A stretch of 64,000 bases of DNA, from NCBI RefSeq assembly GCF_029227915.1, contig NC_079888.1:9779001-9843000 (forward strand), written 5' to 3'. Source of the stretch: Hydractinia symbiolongicarpus (lineage: Eukaryota > Cnidaria > Hydrozoa > Anthoathecata > Hydractiniidae). How positions within the stretch are numbered: the first letter of the stretch is position 1; the number at the start of each line of letters is the position of its first letter. Positions 24,735-39,200 of the stretch are shown in pieces. The position numbers and the translations under genes were made by a program. The notes below the pieces were generated by a model that was given only the letters and a program-made list of their open reading frames with translations, was not told the DNA's origin and did no database searches.

Positions 24735-27275
24735 ATGAAGGGAGTTTTCTTGACCTTCATCGTTGGCGTGTTAATTTGTATAACTACAGCAGAAAATATA
24801 CCAAGGTATTTCTCGCTCAACCAATTTTATCCAACAAAAGGTGAGAGAGATCCAAGACTAAGCGAGACGAAATCCAGTGGTGCTATTCGTGATGTTATCA
24901 AACGTAACTCGCCAAGGTTTCGAAAAGTTTTAGTTCGAAACGCGAATCAAGAAATAGTTTTTCATAACGAAGATGCACGTTTGATGACGTCACGAGCGAA
25001 AAGCAAGTTAGATATTTTGGCGAGTTTGACTCGATCTCGATGGAACATGAACATACGGGTATTAAAAGCTTGGACAGATGATGTCAGTGCAGATTTGCTC
25101 TCATTGCATTATGAAGGTAAGAATTGAACTTTTGTTATCAATTTTGAGACTTCTCTACGATTTTGAGACTTCTCTTGCACAAATTGTATTAATTTAAAAC
25201 CTGGTAACGTTCATCTTAAAATTATTTTTGCCATAAAATTTACAAGCGACAGGCACTAAAACTTTATACTTCCAAAGTTTTTTGCATTGTAGACAAAACG
25301 GAGCAATTTTTAAGAAACAGAAATATAGAAATTTCAACATTAAGCCGCAGTCAAAATCATGTGTTGCTTATAAAACAGCGTGTACATGAAGTTAATGACA
25401 AAATATTCTTATTTTCACACACTTTTAATGAGAGAAGTTTAAGTTGAGTCATATTCTTAGTAAATGTCCGCCTCAAAAATCCTACCGCAGGCTTGTTGTT
25501 TGCAATCTCTCAGCACATCGCTTTAACTATCGCTACATCAAGCACAACTTATTTCATAATTTTAGCCAAGGCTTCCATGCACCAGTTAGAAACACATTAC
25601 TTAAGCAAAAATATGGACAAACATTGGCGCGACAGCTCTTGTTTAAAATGACGCAATCTTTTATATACTGTCGCTGTCACTTCATGTAAACATAACGTTG
25701 GCGTGAATTTTTTTTTCAAGACTGTATCATCGGAATATTCACTTCTCACTTTTTGTCCAAAAACGGCAAGGATTTTATCGTTGGATGAACTGCTGCAGGG
25801 TTAGGGAAAATTTTTATCAAGGAATTTTCGACTTAACCATGTCGTACAAAAATTTATCACTTTTACACGAGAAAGAGGTCTTGAGCTATAGCTGTTTTTA
25901 AAATCCCTATTGTTTGTCCTTTTCTTTTGTTTCCTTTTTTTCCATTTTTTTATTTACTCAGTTCAGTCTGCTTATTGTAGCTTACAACGTTTCTTATTAA
26001 ACAAAATAGTGTATTGAAGTTATGTCATCCTTGACTTAAACTCTCCAAGCAACATTTTAAAGAGTAGAGAGAAAGCTCTAAAAATAGGACCGGGCATCGC
26101 GCCATGGACAGCCGTGTCTCAAAGCTAAACAGAAGCCTTGAAAGGAGACTAATTTAAAAACAAATTTATGGTCGCGACACAAAACAGACAGTATATATAA
26201 AATATATAAAACACAAATTATACTAACTTATACTAATTATACAAACTATAAACATGTGTTGGAAGGCTTTCAAAAAAAAAAAAAAAAGAACAAAAAAAAA
26301 CAATCACATGATTACAATTGTTTAAAAACATTCTAGTTGACTAACAAGCTAAAAATTTAAAACTGACGTCAGCAAAATATGAACAAAACATTTTTTTTAT
26401 ATTGTGACTAAGAAAACAATAGTTTTTGTTCTTAGGACCGTTAGTCACAGTTTTCTTATCTTTTTATAATGTGCGATTAGTAATTTGGAAATAAAAACAA
26501 CATCTATTTTAACTTCAAGTTTATGAATTCAACCTCGCTTCCAGGACTTATACCGTTTCATTAAAACGGCTGGAACAGATAATCCAACCTCATCCCTAGT
26601 CACTAGTATTTTTTTTTATTAGCACAAATCCTTTTCGTCCCAATATAAAACGCGTAACAAGTCCTGGGAACGAGCTTGCAGACATTTAAGATACAACATT
26701 TGTCGTGTAATTAATTTTATTTACCATTAAGTGAAGACGTGAAACTTTTAAAAGATATTTTCAATCTAAATTTTCTAAATAAGTAAGCCCTCTGACACAG
26801 TTACTTTGAGTCCGTATTATTTTAGTCATAAAAGATGATATGTTTACTAGCCAGAAGCTAACCGTCGACGTTTCCCTGGGTTTGTGACCAAATATCAAAG
26901 CCGCAAGCGCTTACCTGAGCGTTGTACAACTGAACTTTTTATGCAAACTGTAATGAAATGATAAAAAATCGCATTTAATAAGAACTTCCTCTTTTTGCCT
27001 CTGTTCGCACAGATAATAATTGTCAACAAAGATGGCAGCGTGTAATATACATGTTTAGCAAGTGCGTTTTTCGTGTTGCAAAATATGATGATTTCCAAGA
27101 TGATGCAAATTTAAATGTCCACCTCTTTATTCATTAGGTCGAGCCATCATAGTTCGGACAAATGACAACAACAATGGAAGAATCAGTGATTTAGCTAAGT
27201 TAGCTTTAGAGGCTGGATTTGATTGGGTTCACTATAAAGACAGAGATTATATCCACATCAGTGTAATTCCTGACG
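24735..27275 (+). other. Hedgling exons 1-2: signal peptide and Hedge domain
   Basis: Residues 1-19 (MKGVFLTFIVGVLICITTA) are a typical signal peptide. The domain follows hedgehog N-terminal landmarks: NSPRFRKVLVRNANQEIVF, then DARLMTSRAKSKLDIL, then SLHYEG at the end of exon 1. RAIIVRTNDNN and LALEAGFDWVHYKDRDYIHI follow in exon 2. The intron splits the Gly codon of HYEG. By my alignment with hedgehog, the zinc-ligand His of LHYEG and the second His (YIHIS) are kept. The zinc-ligand Asp after RA is Ile, the nearby Glu is Lys, and the calcium-site Glu/Asp cluster is partly lost. There is no N-terminal Cys for palmitoylation and no Hog domain, so this is not a secreted morphogen precursor. Confidence 0.9.
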
Positions 27276-30200
27276 GTAGGTTGTTTTACATTTTATTTGT
27301 TTGTTTATTTAAAAATTACATAGGGTAGTTTTGTCCATAAGTACAATTTTAAAAAGGAAAGCTGTAAAGCTCTGTTGCTGATTGTATACCATGAGGCATC
27401 TTCCAAAGAACTGTCTTTTTTAAGGATACCTTGGAGGAATGCTCCCAGGAATATATATAGAATATGTTTGTAGCTAGTTTAGCTATATATGTGTGAAAAC
27501 TATAATGTACCATTGACAGAAAGCAAACATTATATATACTTATTGGTCGAGAATGATAAAAATTATTTTCTTTTAGTATGTCAAACAAAATTGGATCTTG
27601 CCATTGTTGTTGATACTTCAGGAAGTGTTGGTATACACAATTTCAATAAAATCAAATTATTTCTCAACAAACTCATTGATTTCTTTAACATTGGTATTGA
27701 TGAAACACACATTGCTCTCATCTCGTACTCTTACAGTGTATGTTTTTTTCTTAATCCTGCGCATTTATTATTTAGAATATATATATTTAACAACTAGTTA
27801 GTTATACTAAAATAAGTAATAATAATTATTAGATGATAAACGACTTCTGGTTTCCTTTTTTCTAGGTCAAAGTAGAATTTCCCTTAAATCGATACTACAA
27901 TAAATGGGATCTAAAGCAAGCGATCAATCGAATGTGGTACCAAGGTGCCAACACAGCCACTGGTAATGCTCTCATTGCACTGAAACAGCAAACATTTACT
28001 CTGCAAAATGGAATGAGAGATGATAAAAGTATTCCAAAGGTGGGAAAATATTTTGTTAAAATTTTTTAAGCAAGACAAGGGTCGATGTTCGTGATTAATG
28101 ACTTCAATCTTTGAAGTATTTAAAGTTTTAAGTTCTCTTAATAGGCTAAACAGCATTTTTATCTGCTATTGTTGCAATCGTCATTTTCATTCATGTTACA
28201 TTTTGCAATGGTAATATAAAGAAAAGTGGTTTTTTAATTCAGATCGGTATTCTTATGACTGATGGATATTCAAATGGAGGAATGAGTGTAGCTCAGGCTG
28301 CTAGACAAGTGAAAGCTGCAGGAATAAACATGTTTGTTGTTGGTATTACAAACAAGTACGTAAGCACCGTGTGTATCATATATTAAGTAGCTCTAAGTCC
28401 CATGGAAAGATCAATTGTGCAAACGGACTATAATTAGGTAGACGAAGAATCGAAGATATCAGCAATGGTCCATTCATATACATTTTTGTAGGAAAAATTG
28501 TTAAGCGTTGCGGAGCTCAGCATACTGATCAAATAATGCATATAATTGTGTCTGTGCTTTCGATAAGTGGTTGTTAGGGCAATGTTAGAAAATTTTGCAG
28601 ACCATTTTGTCTTTCACAAAAAGGCAACTTAACAGGAAAGACAGAATCAGAAGTAAAAATTTGATTTATTTTGTAGTCCAAGACGATCGGAAATCAATGC
28701 TATTGCTAGTCCACCAATCGATGAGCATTATATTGCAATTGCAAGGTTTACAGATTTGTCAAGCTTTGTTGATCAAATAAGTACTGTTTCATGTGATGGT
28801 AAGTGAAACAAGTAAAGAAAAAAGCCTGTTTTTTTGCAATTTTTAATTTGTCCCTCATTCATACTGAATATACATATTTTTCTCAAATTGAAAAGGAAAA
28901 GGAACTGGCTATTTACCTTCTGAATTTCTTATGTCAGCATGTTGTTATTTTCATATTAAGAGGGAGCGCAAATCTCACAATGTGAAAATGCTGATACTGA
29001 TGTTGATGGAGGTTCATTTAAATACTTCCGCGTTCAAGTCAAAAGTAGCGTTACAATCGAAGTGCAGGATAAACAAGGTAAGTAGCAACATAATGGATCT
29101 TGACTTTTGTTCTCGATGGGATGCATCTGCAACTTGTAATGAACAGACACAGTTTTGAATAAAATGTTAGACACTTTTTTATTTAAATTTTAGGACAGAG
29201 CTTTCTGTATGTATCGTTTAAATTGAAGAATCCTGGTCCTCTGTCACAGGGAGATATTATGAAAAATGAGAATCCATTATCACCGCGAACAATCCCAATA
29301 AATATTCCATCAGGAAGTTCAAAGGTTTGTTATGGTTTGAGAACAAACTTTTGAAGTGCGGTATGCGTGTGCTTAGTAAGAAAGTAAGATTAGAAGTTAC
29401 ATGCCCTGTAGCTTTCAAAGTGCCACAAAGTTCTTTTTAAATAAATTTCGTATTCAAAAACATTTTTTTAGCTTTAGATAATTATTACAGAGTGTAGTCT
29501 ATTTTTCATTTGTTTTCAGATCGTTTACATTGCTGTGCAGGGACAAAAGGAACATAATCAGTTCTCCCTTAGTATTTGGGATTCATTATTCCCTAATCCG
29601 ACCATCACTAAAACTGTTGACGAGAATCAAGTTTCCGGTGTGACTGTTGCACGAGTCCAAACAAAAATTTCGCCAAATATGTAAGCAATTTTTTTTATGT
29701 TATTACGTATAACTTTGTATTTTCGTCAAATCATTTATTAGTTAAACATTACTCACTGTAATGTTTCGAATGGTTTACCTTTGTTATAATATTTAATAGG
29801 TTCAAGTATTCCATCAAAGATGGAAATATTAATAACCATTTCCAAATCGATTCAAACTCTGGCGTTGTCAAAACAAAAGTGTCACTAGATCGAGAAAAAA
29901 TCTCCAAATATCAACTTAGCATTATTGCACAGGATGAGAATGAGAAATGTCACAAAGGATTAATGGTGCTTATCGTATACGTAGAAGATAAAGATGATAA
30001 TAAACCAAAATTTGAAAAAAGCCTCTACACAGCAAGTGTTTGGGAGGATGTACCACAGAACCAGTATGTAGTGAAGGTATGTTTTGTGTAGCAACATATA
30101 GCAAATAAAAATCTTCCAAAATTAGGAAATTGTGCAATCGAAGACGGCTGAAAAAGCTGCTTCTTAGCAAATGGTTTCTGATTGTTTTTAAGCAGCAATG

Positions 30201-33200
30201 TTGTTTACCTTAAGGACAAATCCACTTTGTTTCAACAGGTTCAAGCTACAGACCAGGATGTTGGCAGTAATGCAAAGTTAACTTATGAAATTTATGAGCC
30301 TGCAGGTGACAAGAATGTTTTCCAAATTGACCCCGATACCGGTGTTGTACGAACCAGAGCTACTTTAGATTATGAAACAAAAACAAGCTATGAGTTGAAG
30401 CTGCGTGTGAGCGATGGTGGGAATACAAAAGACTACGGCTATGCAACCCTTAAAATTCAAGTACAGGACGTAAATGAACCACCATATTTTACGCAACCGT
30501 CTTGTATATTAAGTCAGAATTGTTTGTTCACCATCAAAGAGAATAAACCAGCTAAATCAAATGTTGGTCAAGTGATCCAAGCAAATGATCCGGACACTAG
30601 AGCAAACTGTAGATTAGAGTATCATATAGTTTCCTTGGATAACAAGTACTTCACCATTGACAAAACAACCGGCGTAATAACCACGAAAGAGGAACTTGAC
30701 AGAGAAACGAAAGAAACGTACTCGTTAGACGTGAGAGTTTCAGATTGTGGAACACCAAGGCTGTCTGCACAAAAAACAGTCATCGTGAAAGCATTAGATG
30801 AGAATGATAATCATCCTGTCTTTCCTTACCCTTCTTACACACAACGTGTCCCAGAAGATAAACTGGTAAATAGTCGCATTATCAAACTTACCGCGACAGG
30901 TCAGTATAATACACTTCATAGAATTGTTTGCATTATATCAAAAGCGCTGAATTACAAATATAACGGTTTTATATATTTTTGTTGGGCCTGAAATTCATGT
31001 GCAATGTTTTCACATTTAGATTTGGACGCGGGTGCAAGCGCTAGAATAACATACAGCATAACAAAAACTGATGCTACAAATGTGTTTACTATTAATCCAT
31101 CGACTGGTGAGATCGTTCTAAAAAGGCAATTAGATAGAGAAACAAAAGCAAAAATAACGCTTGAAGTGACAGCCACCGATGGTGGATCACCTCTAAAAAG
31201 CACTCCAATAAGTGTTGTCATAATTGTCACTGATGTTAATGACAATAGGCCTGCATTTAGTGGACCAACAGATCAACAGGTTAAAGAAAACGTTGGCAAA
31301 GGAACTCATGTTTTTGCAGTCACAGCTACAGATGCTGATGAGGGTAATTTTGTTTTGTCTAGTTCCTTGTTGATGTAGACAGTTGTTCCATATTTTCCAT
31401 ATATTTAAAAAAAACACAACTCACATTTGAATTTTAAATAATACAGAATAACAATACAAAATTTGCTTGCTTTTTGAACATTAGTATTTTATGTAAATTA
31501 AAGTTTAAAACAAACTTCATTGATAATTTAATGCACACTAAAGAAACCAGTGGGTTATACCTAAAGCACTTTAATAATGCTGGCTGCAACCAAACACTTT
31601 CTTATAATCATCAACATGCCTTAAGTATCAGTTAAAGTACTCCAGAAAATATTTTAAAGGATGATTGTGTTTGAAAATGGTAAAAGATGTTAAAAATTCC
31701 TTGTCTAATAATAATTTTTTTCTGTTAGATTTGTTTAGTTCAACTTAAAAATTAATTTCTAAAATTTTGCCAATGAAGGTGGTTAAGCATTCTTGAAGTA
31801 CATATAAGATATTATTTTATTCTTTGCTGTGCAGGTTTAAACAAGAAAATAAGATTCTCGATTGTCAGTGGCAATAACGGAGGCGTGTTCAAAATTTTTG
31901 ATTCTGGTCAAGTTGAAACATCTGGTCAACCTGATCGTGAGAAACAAGAATATTATACTTTAAAGATTAGAGCAAGAGATTTCGGTTCACCTTCTCTGTA
32001 CTCAGACCGAGATTATCGTGTGCAGATCTTAGATGAAAATGATAATACACCAGTGTTTTCAAGAACAAGATACATTAAAACGGTCAAAGAAAATGCGCCA
32101 CAAAATTCAGATGTTATCCAGGTTATTTTTTATCATGTTCTTTTTTAAATATCGTTTTAAAGGAATTTTTTTAGAAAGGAACTTTAAGTCTAGCTTAAAA
32201 TATTTGCTTTCTCCTGAGACTTTCACATCTTATCATAGGTTAGAGCAGATGATGCTGACATAGGAACTAATGCAGAAATTATCTTCTCTGTTGACTCGGG
32301 AAATGACGGTAACAAATTTAGCATCGATGCTTCGAATGGCTTGATAAAGTTGGTTGGAAAGTTAGAGTACGGTACAAAGAATGTTTACCGACTGCGTATC
32401 AAAGCTACTGATAAAGGCACTCCAAGAACACTGACCGGAACTTCGATTGTTGATATCACTGTTCAAGGTATTTGAATTCTTTACTGTCCATTTTTCTTGC
32501 ACAAGAGGTTTTCTAGTTGAAGTTGGGATTTTCAATTATGTGGTTTTTAGAGCAAAGCCTCTCTTTATTTTTCATAAGACAAGGTTATCCAACCAGACTG
32601 CGAAAATCACTCTTGTGGCTTTATGTGTTTCGTATATTGTCAGGAGTATTGTTTTTTGAGCTACAAGTTAAAGGGAATTGGGAATCTCTTGGGATCATGG
32701 AAATTTACAAAACTAGACCTTACCATATGATTCATTTCTTTAGATACGAACGACTTCAAACCTGTATTTTCTAAAAACCAATACACCAAACAAATTGACG
32801 AAAACATCAAAATTAACACACCAATTTTAAAAGTGTCGGCGATAGATCAGGACAGTGGTACTAGTGGACAAATTATTTATACCATAACACGACAAGAAAA
32901 CGATAACGCGTTTTATATCGATTCAAACACAGGTACTTTTAATTTCCTACTTCCTATTTTTGTTCACATAAAAAACTTCATGTTACATGTTAGACCCATG
33001 TATTTCAGGTCAGATCTTCAATAGAGGAAACATCGACTACGAAACGCGACAAAGCTACCTTTTGACTGTTACTGCAATCGATAAAGGAGTTCCAGCGAAA
33101 TTTTCCACAGCAACTGTGAATATTCAAGTAAATGATCTTAATGACAACACTCCTGTCATGGCAAATGTGGAGAAATCCATCTTGGAAGATAAATCTGTAA

Positions 33201-36200
33201 ACTTTGTAGTACATCAGCTTGTTGCTACTGACAAAGATAGTGGCGACAACAAAGTTATTGAATACACCCTTATCACTACTGGTGTTCCATTTGCTGTCTC
33301 TAAAGATGGTAGACTCATTGTGTCAGGTGCACTTGATCGTGAGACGCAAAGTGCCTATACCCTTAACGTGCGAGCACAAGATAAAGGCGTACCATCAAGG
33401 TCGTCTACCGCAACTGTAGTTATTCGCCTCGATGACATTAATGATAACACACCAGTGTTCGGTAAAAACAGCTTCGATTGTTCAGTTTTTGAAAACGCGC
33501 CAATTAATACTCACGTATGTTACGTGAAAGCCACAGATCAAGATATCGGTACAAACGCGCAAATCAAATATAGTTCCAGTGATGATTCCCTCTTTAAGAT
33601 TAACGTGGTAGGTATCACCATTCTCAGTATGGCAATTCCCTGAAGATTAACCGTCGAAAAGAAAATCGACTTTGCTTCTTCGTATGTTCATTTATCCACT
33701 TTGTTATTATAGAATACTGGGGAAGTAACAACGGCAAAAATTTATGATCGTGAAGTTGATAGTGTGAAATCTATACGAATAAAAGCACAAGATCAGGGAC
33801 GGTATCCAAAGGCATTAGGTAAAGAAAACTTTTTCAATCAATCAACCATTATTTTAATTTTATATATATAACTTATATATATATATAAACTTTATAATAT
33901 ATATATACATGCATATATATACATACGTATATATACATACATATATATACATATACACAAGACTGGCGTAAGCCGGATTGTGTCAACTCGTGCCGGAGCA
34001 AAACGGCGTTCGTTGTTTAGATCCGACAAAAAGTCGAACTTATATTATATATATTTTAGATGCATCGGTGGGCTTAAATGTTACTATCAAAGATGAGAAT
34101 GACAATACACCTGAGTTTGGTAAACAAAAATACACATTCAATATCAAAGAAAACGAAAACGACGGAACCGACGTCGGAGATGTTGGCGCTACCGACAGAG
34201 ACACCCGCAGCAATGCTGATATTGACTATACGATTACCAGTGGTCATATATTTGGTGGAGTGGCAAGGTTTGTGTTGGCATGATTTTGCTCGATTGTTTG
34301 TTAATTATTCTACTCGATTGGAAGAGTATTTATTTTTGCGAAGGTTAATCAAAACGCTTAGCTTCTACATTGCTCTGCATCTGCTGTTTGTGTATACATA
34401 TATCACCTTCTACTAGGTTCTCGATCGTGAAGACCAGTAATAACAAAGCCATATTGAAAGCTAAAAAACTGGACCGAGAAACTCGATCATCTTACAGTTT
34501 AACGATTCGGGCTAATGATCGAGGCACGCCATCATTGTCAGCAACTGTGGTTGCCACAGTTGACGTTAATGATTTGAACGACAACAAACCGATCTTCACT
34601 GAGAATGTTTACACTAGCAAAATAAAAGAAAGTGTAGGCGTTGGCACATACGTGTTGAAGGTAAACTAGTTGAATTTAAGACAAGCATGAATAATTTTTA
34701 TCTGCGAAGTAGCCATTTTAAATACCATTCCATCACACTGTGGTTAAATGCAGGTGCATTCATGAAACTTAGCGTACATGCGAGCTACACACTTTCTAAG
34801 ATGCGACTTATAAATTTACGTTTATTTTTTCTCGCCCACCAAAAATGTAAAGTACTAAATTTACTTAATGGTCAAGTTAATACGAAATATTTCAATTTCA
34901 CAACTTACCTTATCAATTGGTGCATTTGTTACAATTCGGAATTGGTCTCTTTCTGTTGTTGTTTTGTGGTCTCTGTCGTTTTTATTCATTAACGTGTGAT
35001 AAGAACTTGTCCTTGAATTTTTGCAAACAGTTACATATTTTGTGTCATCATAGAAATGCACCTAGGTGGATTCAGAATGTGATCAACATGTTTTCTCATT
35101 TAGGTTTCAGCTTCAGACCGTGATGCAGGTAGTAATGCCGAAATAGCTTACAAATTCATTAGCGGTACCAATCAAGATTATTTTTCACTGGACGTGAATA
35201 GTGGTGTATTAACAACAGCTAAGAAGTTGGATTACGAAACCATTCAAGCGTACTCTTTCACTGTGACAGCAGAAGATAAAGGTAGTCCGAAGAATACCGA
35301 CACTGCACAAGTTAGTCTTTTTGTCAACGTCAGCAATTTTAATCATGGATAACTTGAGACTGCAGTGACTTAAACTTCAATAACTACTTTCGCTCATTAT
35401 TTTAGAATATTTCCTGCGGAGGAGGGAGATAGTTCGTTATATTCCATGTGAAATTTTCACCAATGTTTTTCGAAATGCCAAAAAAATCCACTCTATTAAA
35501 TTAAAGCTCAGAAAATATTCTTGACTTTTTCTTTGATAAATTTTAACTTCAGGTTAAAATCGAGATTCTGAATGTCGATGACAACGCACCAAAGTTCGAA
35601 AATATAAGTCAAGTTGAGTTACCGGAAGATATAGGCGTCGGTCAACCGGTGGTTCAGTTTAAGGCCACAGACAAGGACGGGTCCACTTTGACGTTTAGCA
35701 TTATTGGAGGAAACACCGAAAATAAATTTATAGTGGACAGAAATACAGGTATACCTGCTTGCATATATGTATTTAACAGAACGTAACGCTAACAAATGCG
35801 ATATATTAAAATAGATTGTGATTTGACAAGCTAGCATGAGTTTGTCCAAACAACAGCTGAAAATTTTTTCTCTACACTTTAAAAAAGGCATTAGTGAGAT
35901 TTAGTATAAATGCTACCTTGGCTGATACTACCAATAGTTAATGGGCTGGTAGTACCTGAAATATTTTATACGTCACTCTTCTGTTCTTTCTTTTGTCTGC
36001 ATCTGTTGCTTTAAGTGTGTCAAAATAAGTTTTAATACAATTCTGGGAAACAATAAAGTGGACGAAAATTTGACTTTTTTAATAATGTGCGATTACTTGG
36101 AGTACGGTCAGTCATCAGAAAAATGTTGACACAAATTAATTGAACTAGAACCCTAAGTTATGTTTTACTTTTAAGTAAAAAACGGAACAAAATGTTACAT

Positions 36201-39200
36201 TGACTTCTAAAATCTGATTGGCTGCTTAAATATGCAAACAAAAGATAACCCAACGCATTAAGGGCTACTACTCCCTATCCTGTATTTTTATTTCAACAGG
36301 TTTAATGAGCGTTAATCAACCGCTTGATCGTGAAACTACCGACATTTATAACGTCACCGTTCAAACGTCAGACGGCAGCAAAACGGCGCTGGCGCATTTA
36401 CCAATTAAAGTATTAGATGTTAATGACAATCAACCAATTTTTTCGAGCACATCTTATAGTGGATCTATTGATGAAGATGCTTCTTCTGGAACATTTGTTT
36501 TTGCTGCTAATAAAGGTAAACTGTCTGGTTAATAAAGACAAAACCGTCATCGAATTTTCTACCACTTTCAATGTTATGTGTTTGAATAATATTTATAATA
36601 ATCCTGTTTTTTTTTCTAGCCATTCTTAGTGTTCACGCAACTGACAGAGATCTGGGCACCAACGCAGAGATCGTTTATTCAATCGTTTCTGGTGGCAAAG
36701 ATGACTTTAGTATTGCCGGATCGACAGGTGAGACTATATGTCGTGGCCATGCGTATATTAAAGCCAACCCAACTTTCGTTTAATATGAACTCCTGTTACA
36801 GTTTGTTCGGCTAATAAGTGTGCTGTCTCGCTAAGGTACCCTTCTTATTTCTAGGTGAAATCAGAGCAAAAGGTAGCTTAGATAGAGAGGAACAGGCTGA
36901 ATACAACTTGAAAGTTATGGCTGCTGACAAAGGCTCTCCTACGCTAAGCTCAGTTGTCATGGTGAACGTGAAAATCAACGATCTTAATGACAATTCTCCA
37001 CAGTTTGAAAAATCAGCTTATTCAATCTCTATCGCAGAGAATACTGGTGTGTCTGCCCGACTTCTTGCTGTTAAAGCAACAGATGAAGACGAAGGAGAGA
37101 ACGGAAGAGTGACGTATAAAATAGTTTCAGGTTCTACCAGCGATTTTAGAATTAATGATACAACAGGAGAAGTGTTTACCAAAATAAACTTGGACCGGGA
37201 AACAAAAGGTAGCCATCAAATCACAATTAAAGCTACTGACCATGGCGTGAAACCACTGAGTAATTCAGTTGTCATGACAATTACAGTAACTGATATGAAT
37301 GATAACAATCCGATTATAACATTTCCAACCAAACTTGCTGCTGTCAACGAAAGTTCACCAGAGCTGTACAAGGTTGGAACTATCCAAGCCACAGACAGAG
37401 ATATTGGTGTAAACCGTCAACTCGTGTACGGCATTCAAGACGAAGCCAATCTTTTTGGTATCAATCCTAACAGCGGTGAAGTCTACTTGACAGGTATGCT
37501 CGACCGCGAGAACAAACCCAGACATCTGGTGACAGTGACTGTCCATGATAAAGGCGTACCACAGCTTGACGCTACAAAGAGTTACAATGTGATCGTACTG
37601 GATGCTAACGATAATAAGCCTGATTTTATATCGGCCAAATACGCAGGTAATAATCCTATATGCTTTGTAGCTGAAGCTACTTTATTGTCTAACTGATTTT
37701 TATGCTTTGTATTTTTATTTTTGAAGGATCTGTGGAGGAGAACAAAGCTGGACGCAACAAGTTGTTCACCGTAAAAGCTGATGATAAGGATATTGGTGAA
37801 AATGCCATCGTGTCCTACTCCATTGTAGATGATCAGCAAGGCTTATTTGAGATTGACCAATCAGGTCAAGTTTTTGTTGTCAAGGAAACTGATTTCGAGA
37901 AAAAATTCTCGTATTCGTTAACAATCAAGGCTTCTGATTGGAAGTTTAATACCACGGTTGATGCTGAAATCACCATTATCGATGTGAATGACAACAATCC
38001 TATTTTCGTACAATCAACATACACAAAAGTGATCGCTGAAAACAGTAATCTTGGCGCGTCAGTGTTGACAGTAGCAGCAACAGATGTTGATCCTTTTGGT
38101 GATTTAATTTACTATTTTGACAAAACTGCAGAAACTCTCCCTTTTGATATAGACAGTAGAACAGGCGTGATAACGGTAGCCGGTTTATTAGACTACGAAG
38201 TCCAAAAAAAGTATACTTTCAAAGTTATGGCAAACGACAGCGGTACGCCACAGTTGACGGGTAACTGTACCGTCGCGATCTCTATCAGCGACGTCAATGA
38301 CAACCAACCAGAATTCTCGAATTACACAAAGACGGTTGCTGTGAAAGAAAATCAAAAAGCCGGTATATTTGTTGCAACTTTGACGGCAACTGATAAAGAT
38401 AGCGGCTTGAACGGTGTCGTGAAGTACTACGAATCCACAATAGGTGGACAGAAAAGCAAAGATTTTGAAATCTTACCTGACACCGGCGAAGTAAAGACTA
38501 TTCGATCTTTCGATCGCGAGGTGGAAGCTACGTTACAATTCGTAGTATATGCGATAGATCAAGGAAAAGACAGGCAGCTAAAGTCCAAGGAGTTCTTTCT
38601 TACAGTGAACATACTAGATGAAAACGATAACTCGCCGATATGGAAAGAGCAAAACTACAAAGTGGACATTTTAGAATCAGCTGCTGTTGGAGAGCAGGTC
38701 ATCAGCGTGAAAGCTACAGACTTAGATCAAGCGCAGAACGGTCGAGTATCTTACGAAATTGTCGATACTAGTGGACAATTTGGCATTGAAGCTGATTCAG
38801 GTAAGACACTTCGCTTCGTTAAGTTGTCAAACAGTGGTTAAACTCAAGGGTAATAAATCCAACCTTGAAAAGATGTTAGAGTTTACCTCGAAAATCTAGA
38901 TAGAATGTTATGTCTTTTGCACGTAAAAATATTCATCATCCATAAGTAAATAAATAAATAATTCGCATTTCTCTTAGGTGTTGTTCACGTTAAAACCGGT
39001 TTGGATCGAGAAACACGTGACTCGTATACTTTAAAACTGATCGCTAGAGATAACGGTACCACTTCTCGCAGCGCGGAGAACACATTGAATATCACCATTT
39101 TAGACGTCAACGATAATTCTCCTCTGGTTGATCCTACCACCCTAACCGGACACGTATTCGAAAATAAACCCGGACAAACTACTATAGTTAGGGTGAAAGC

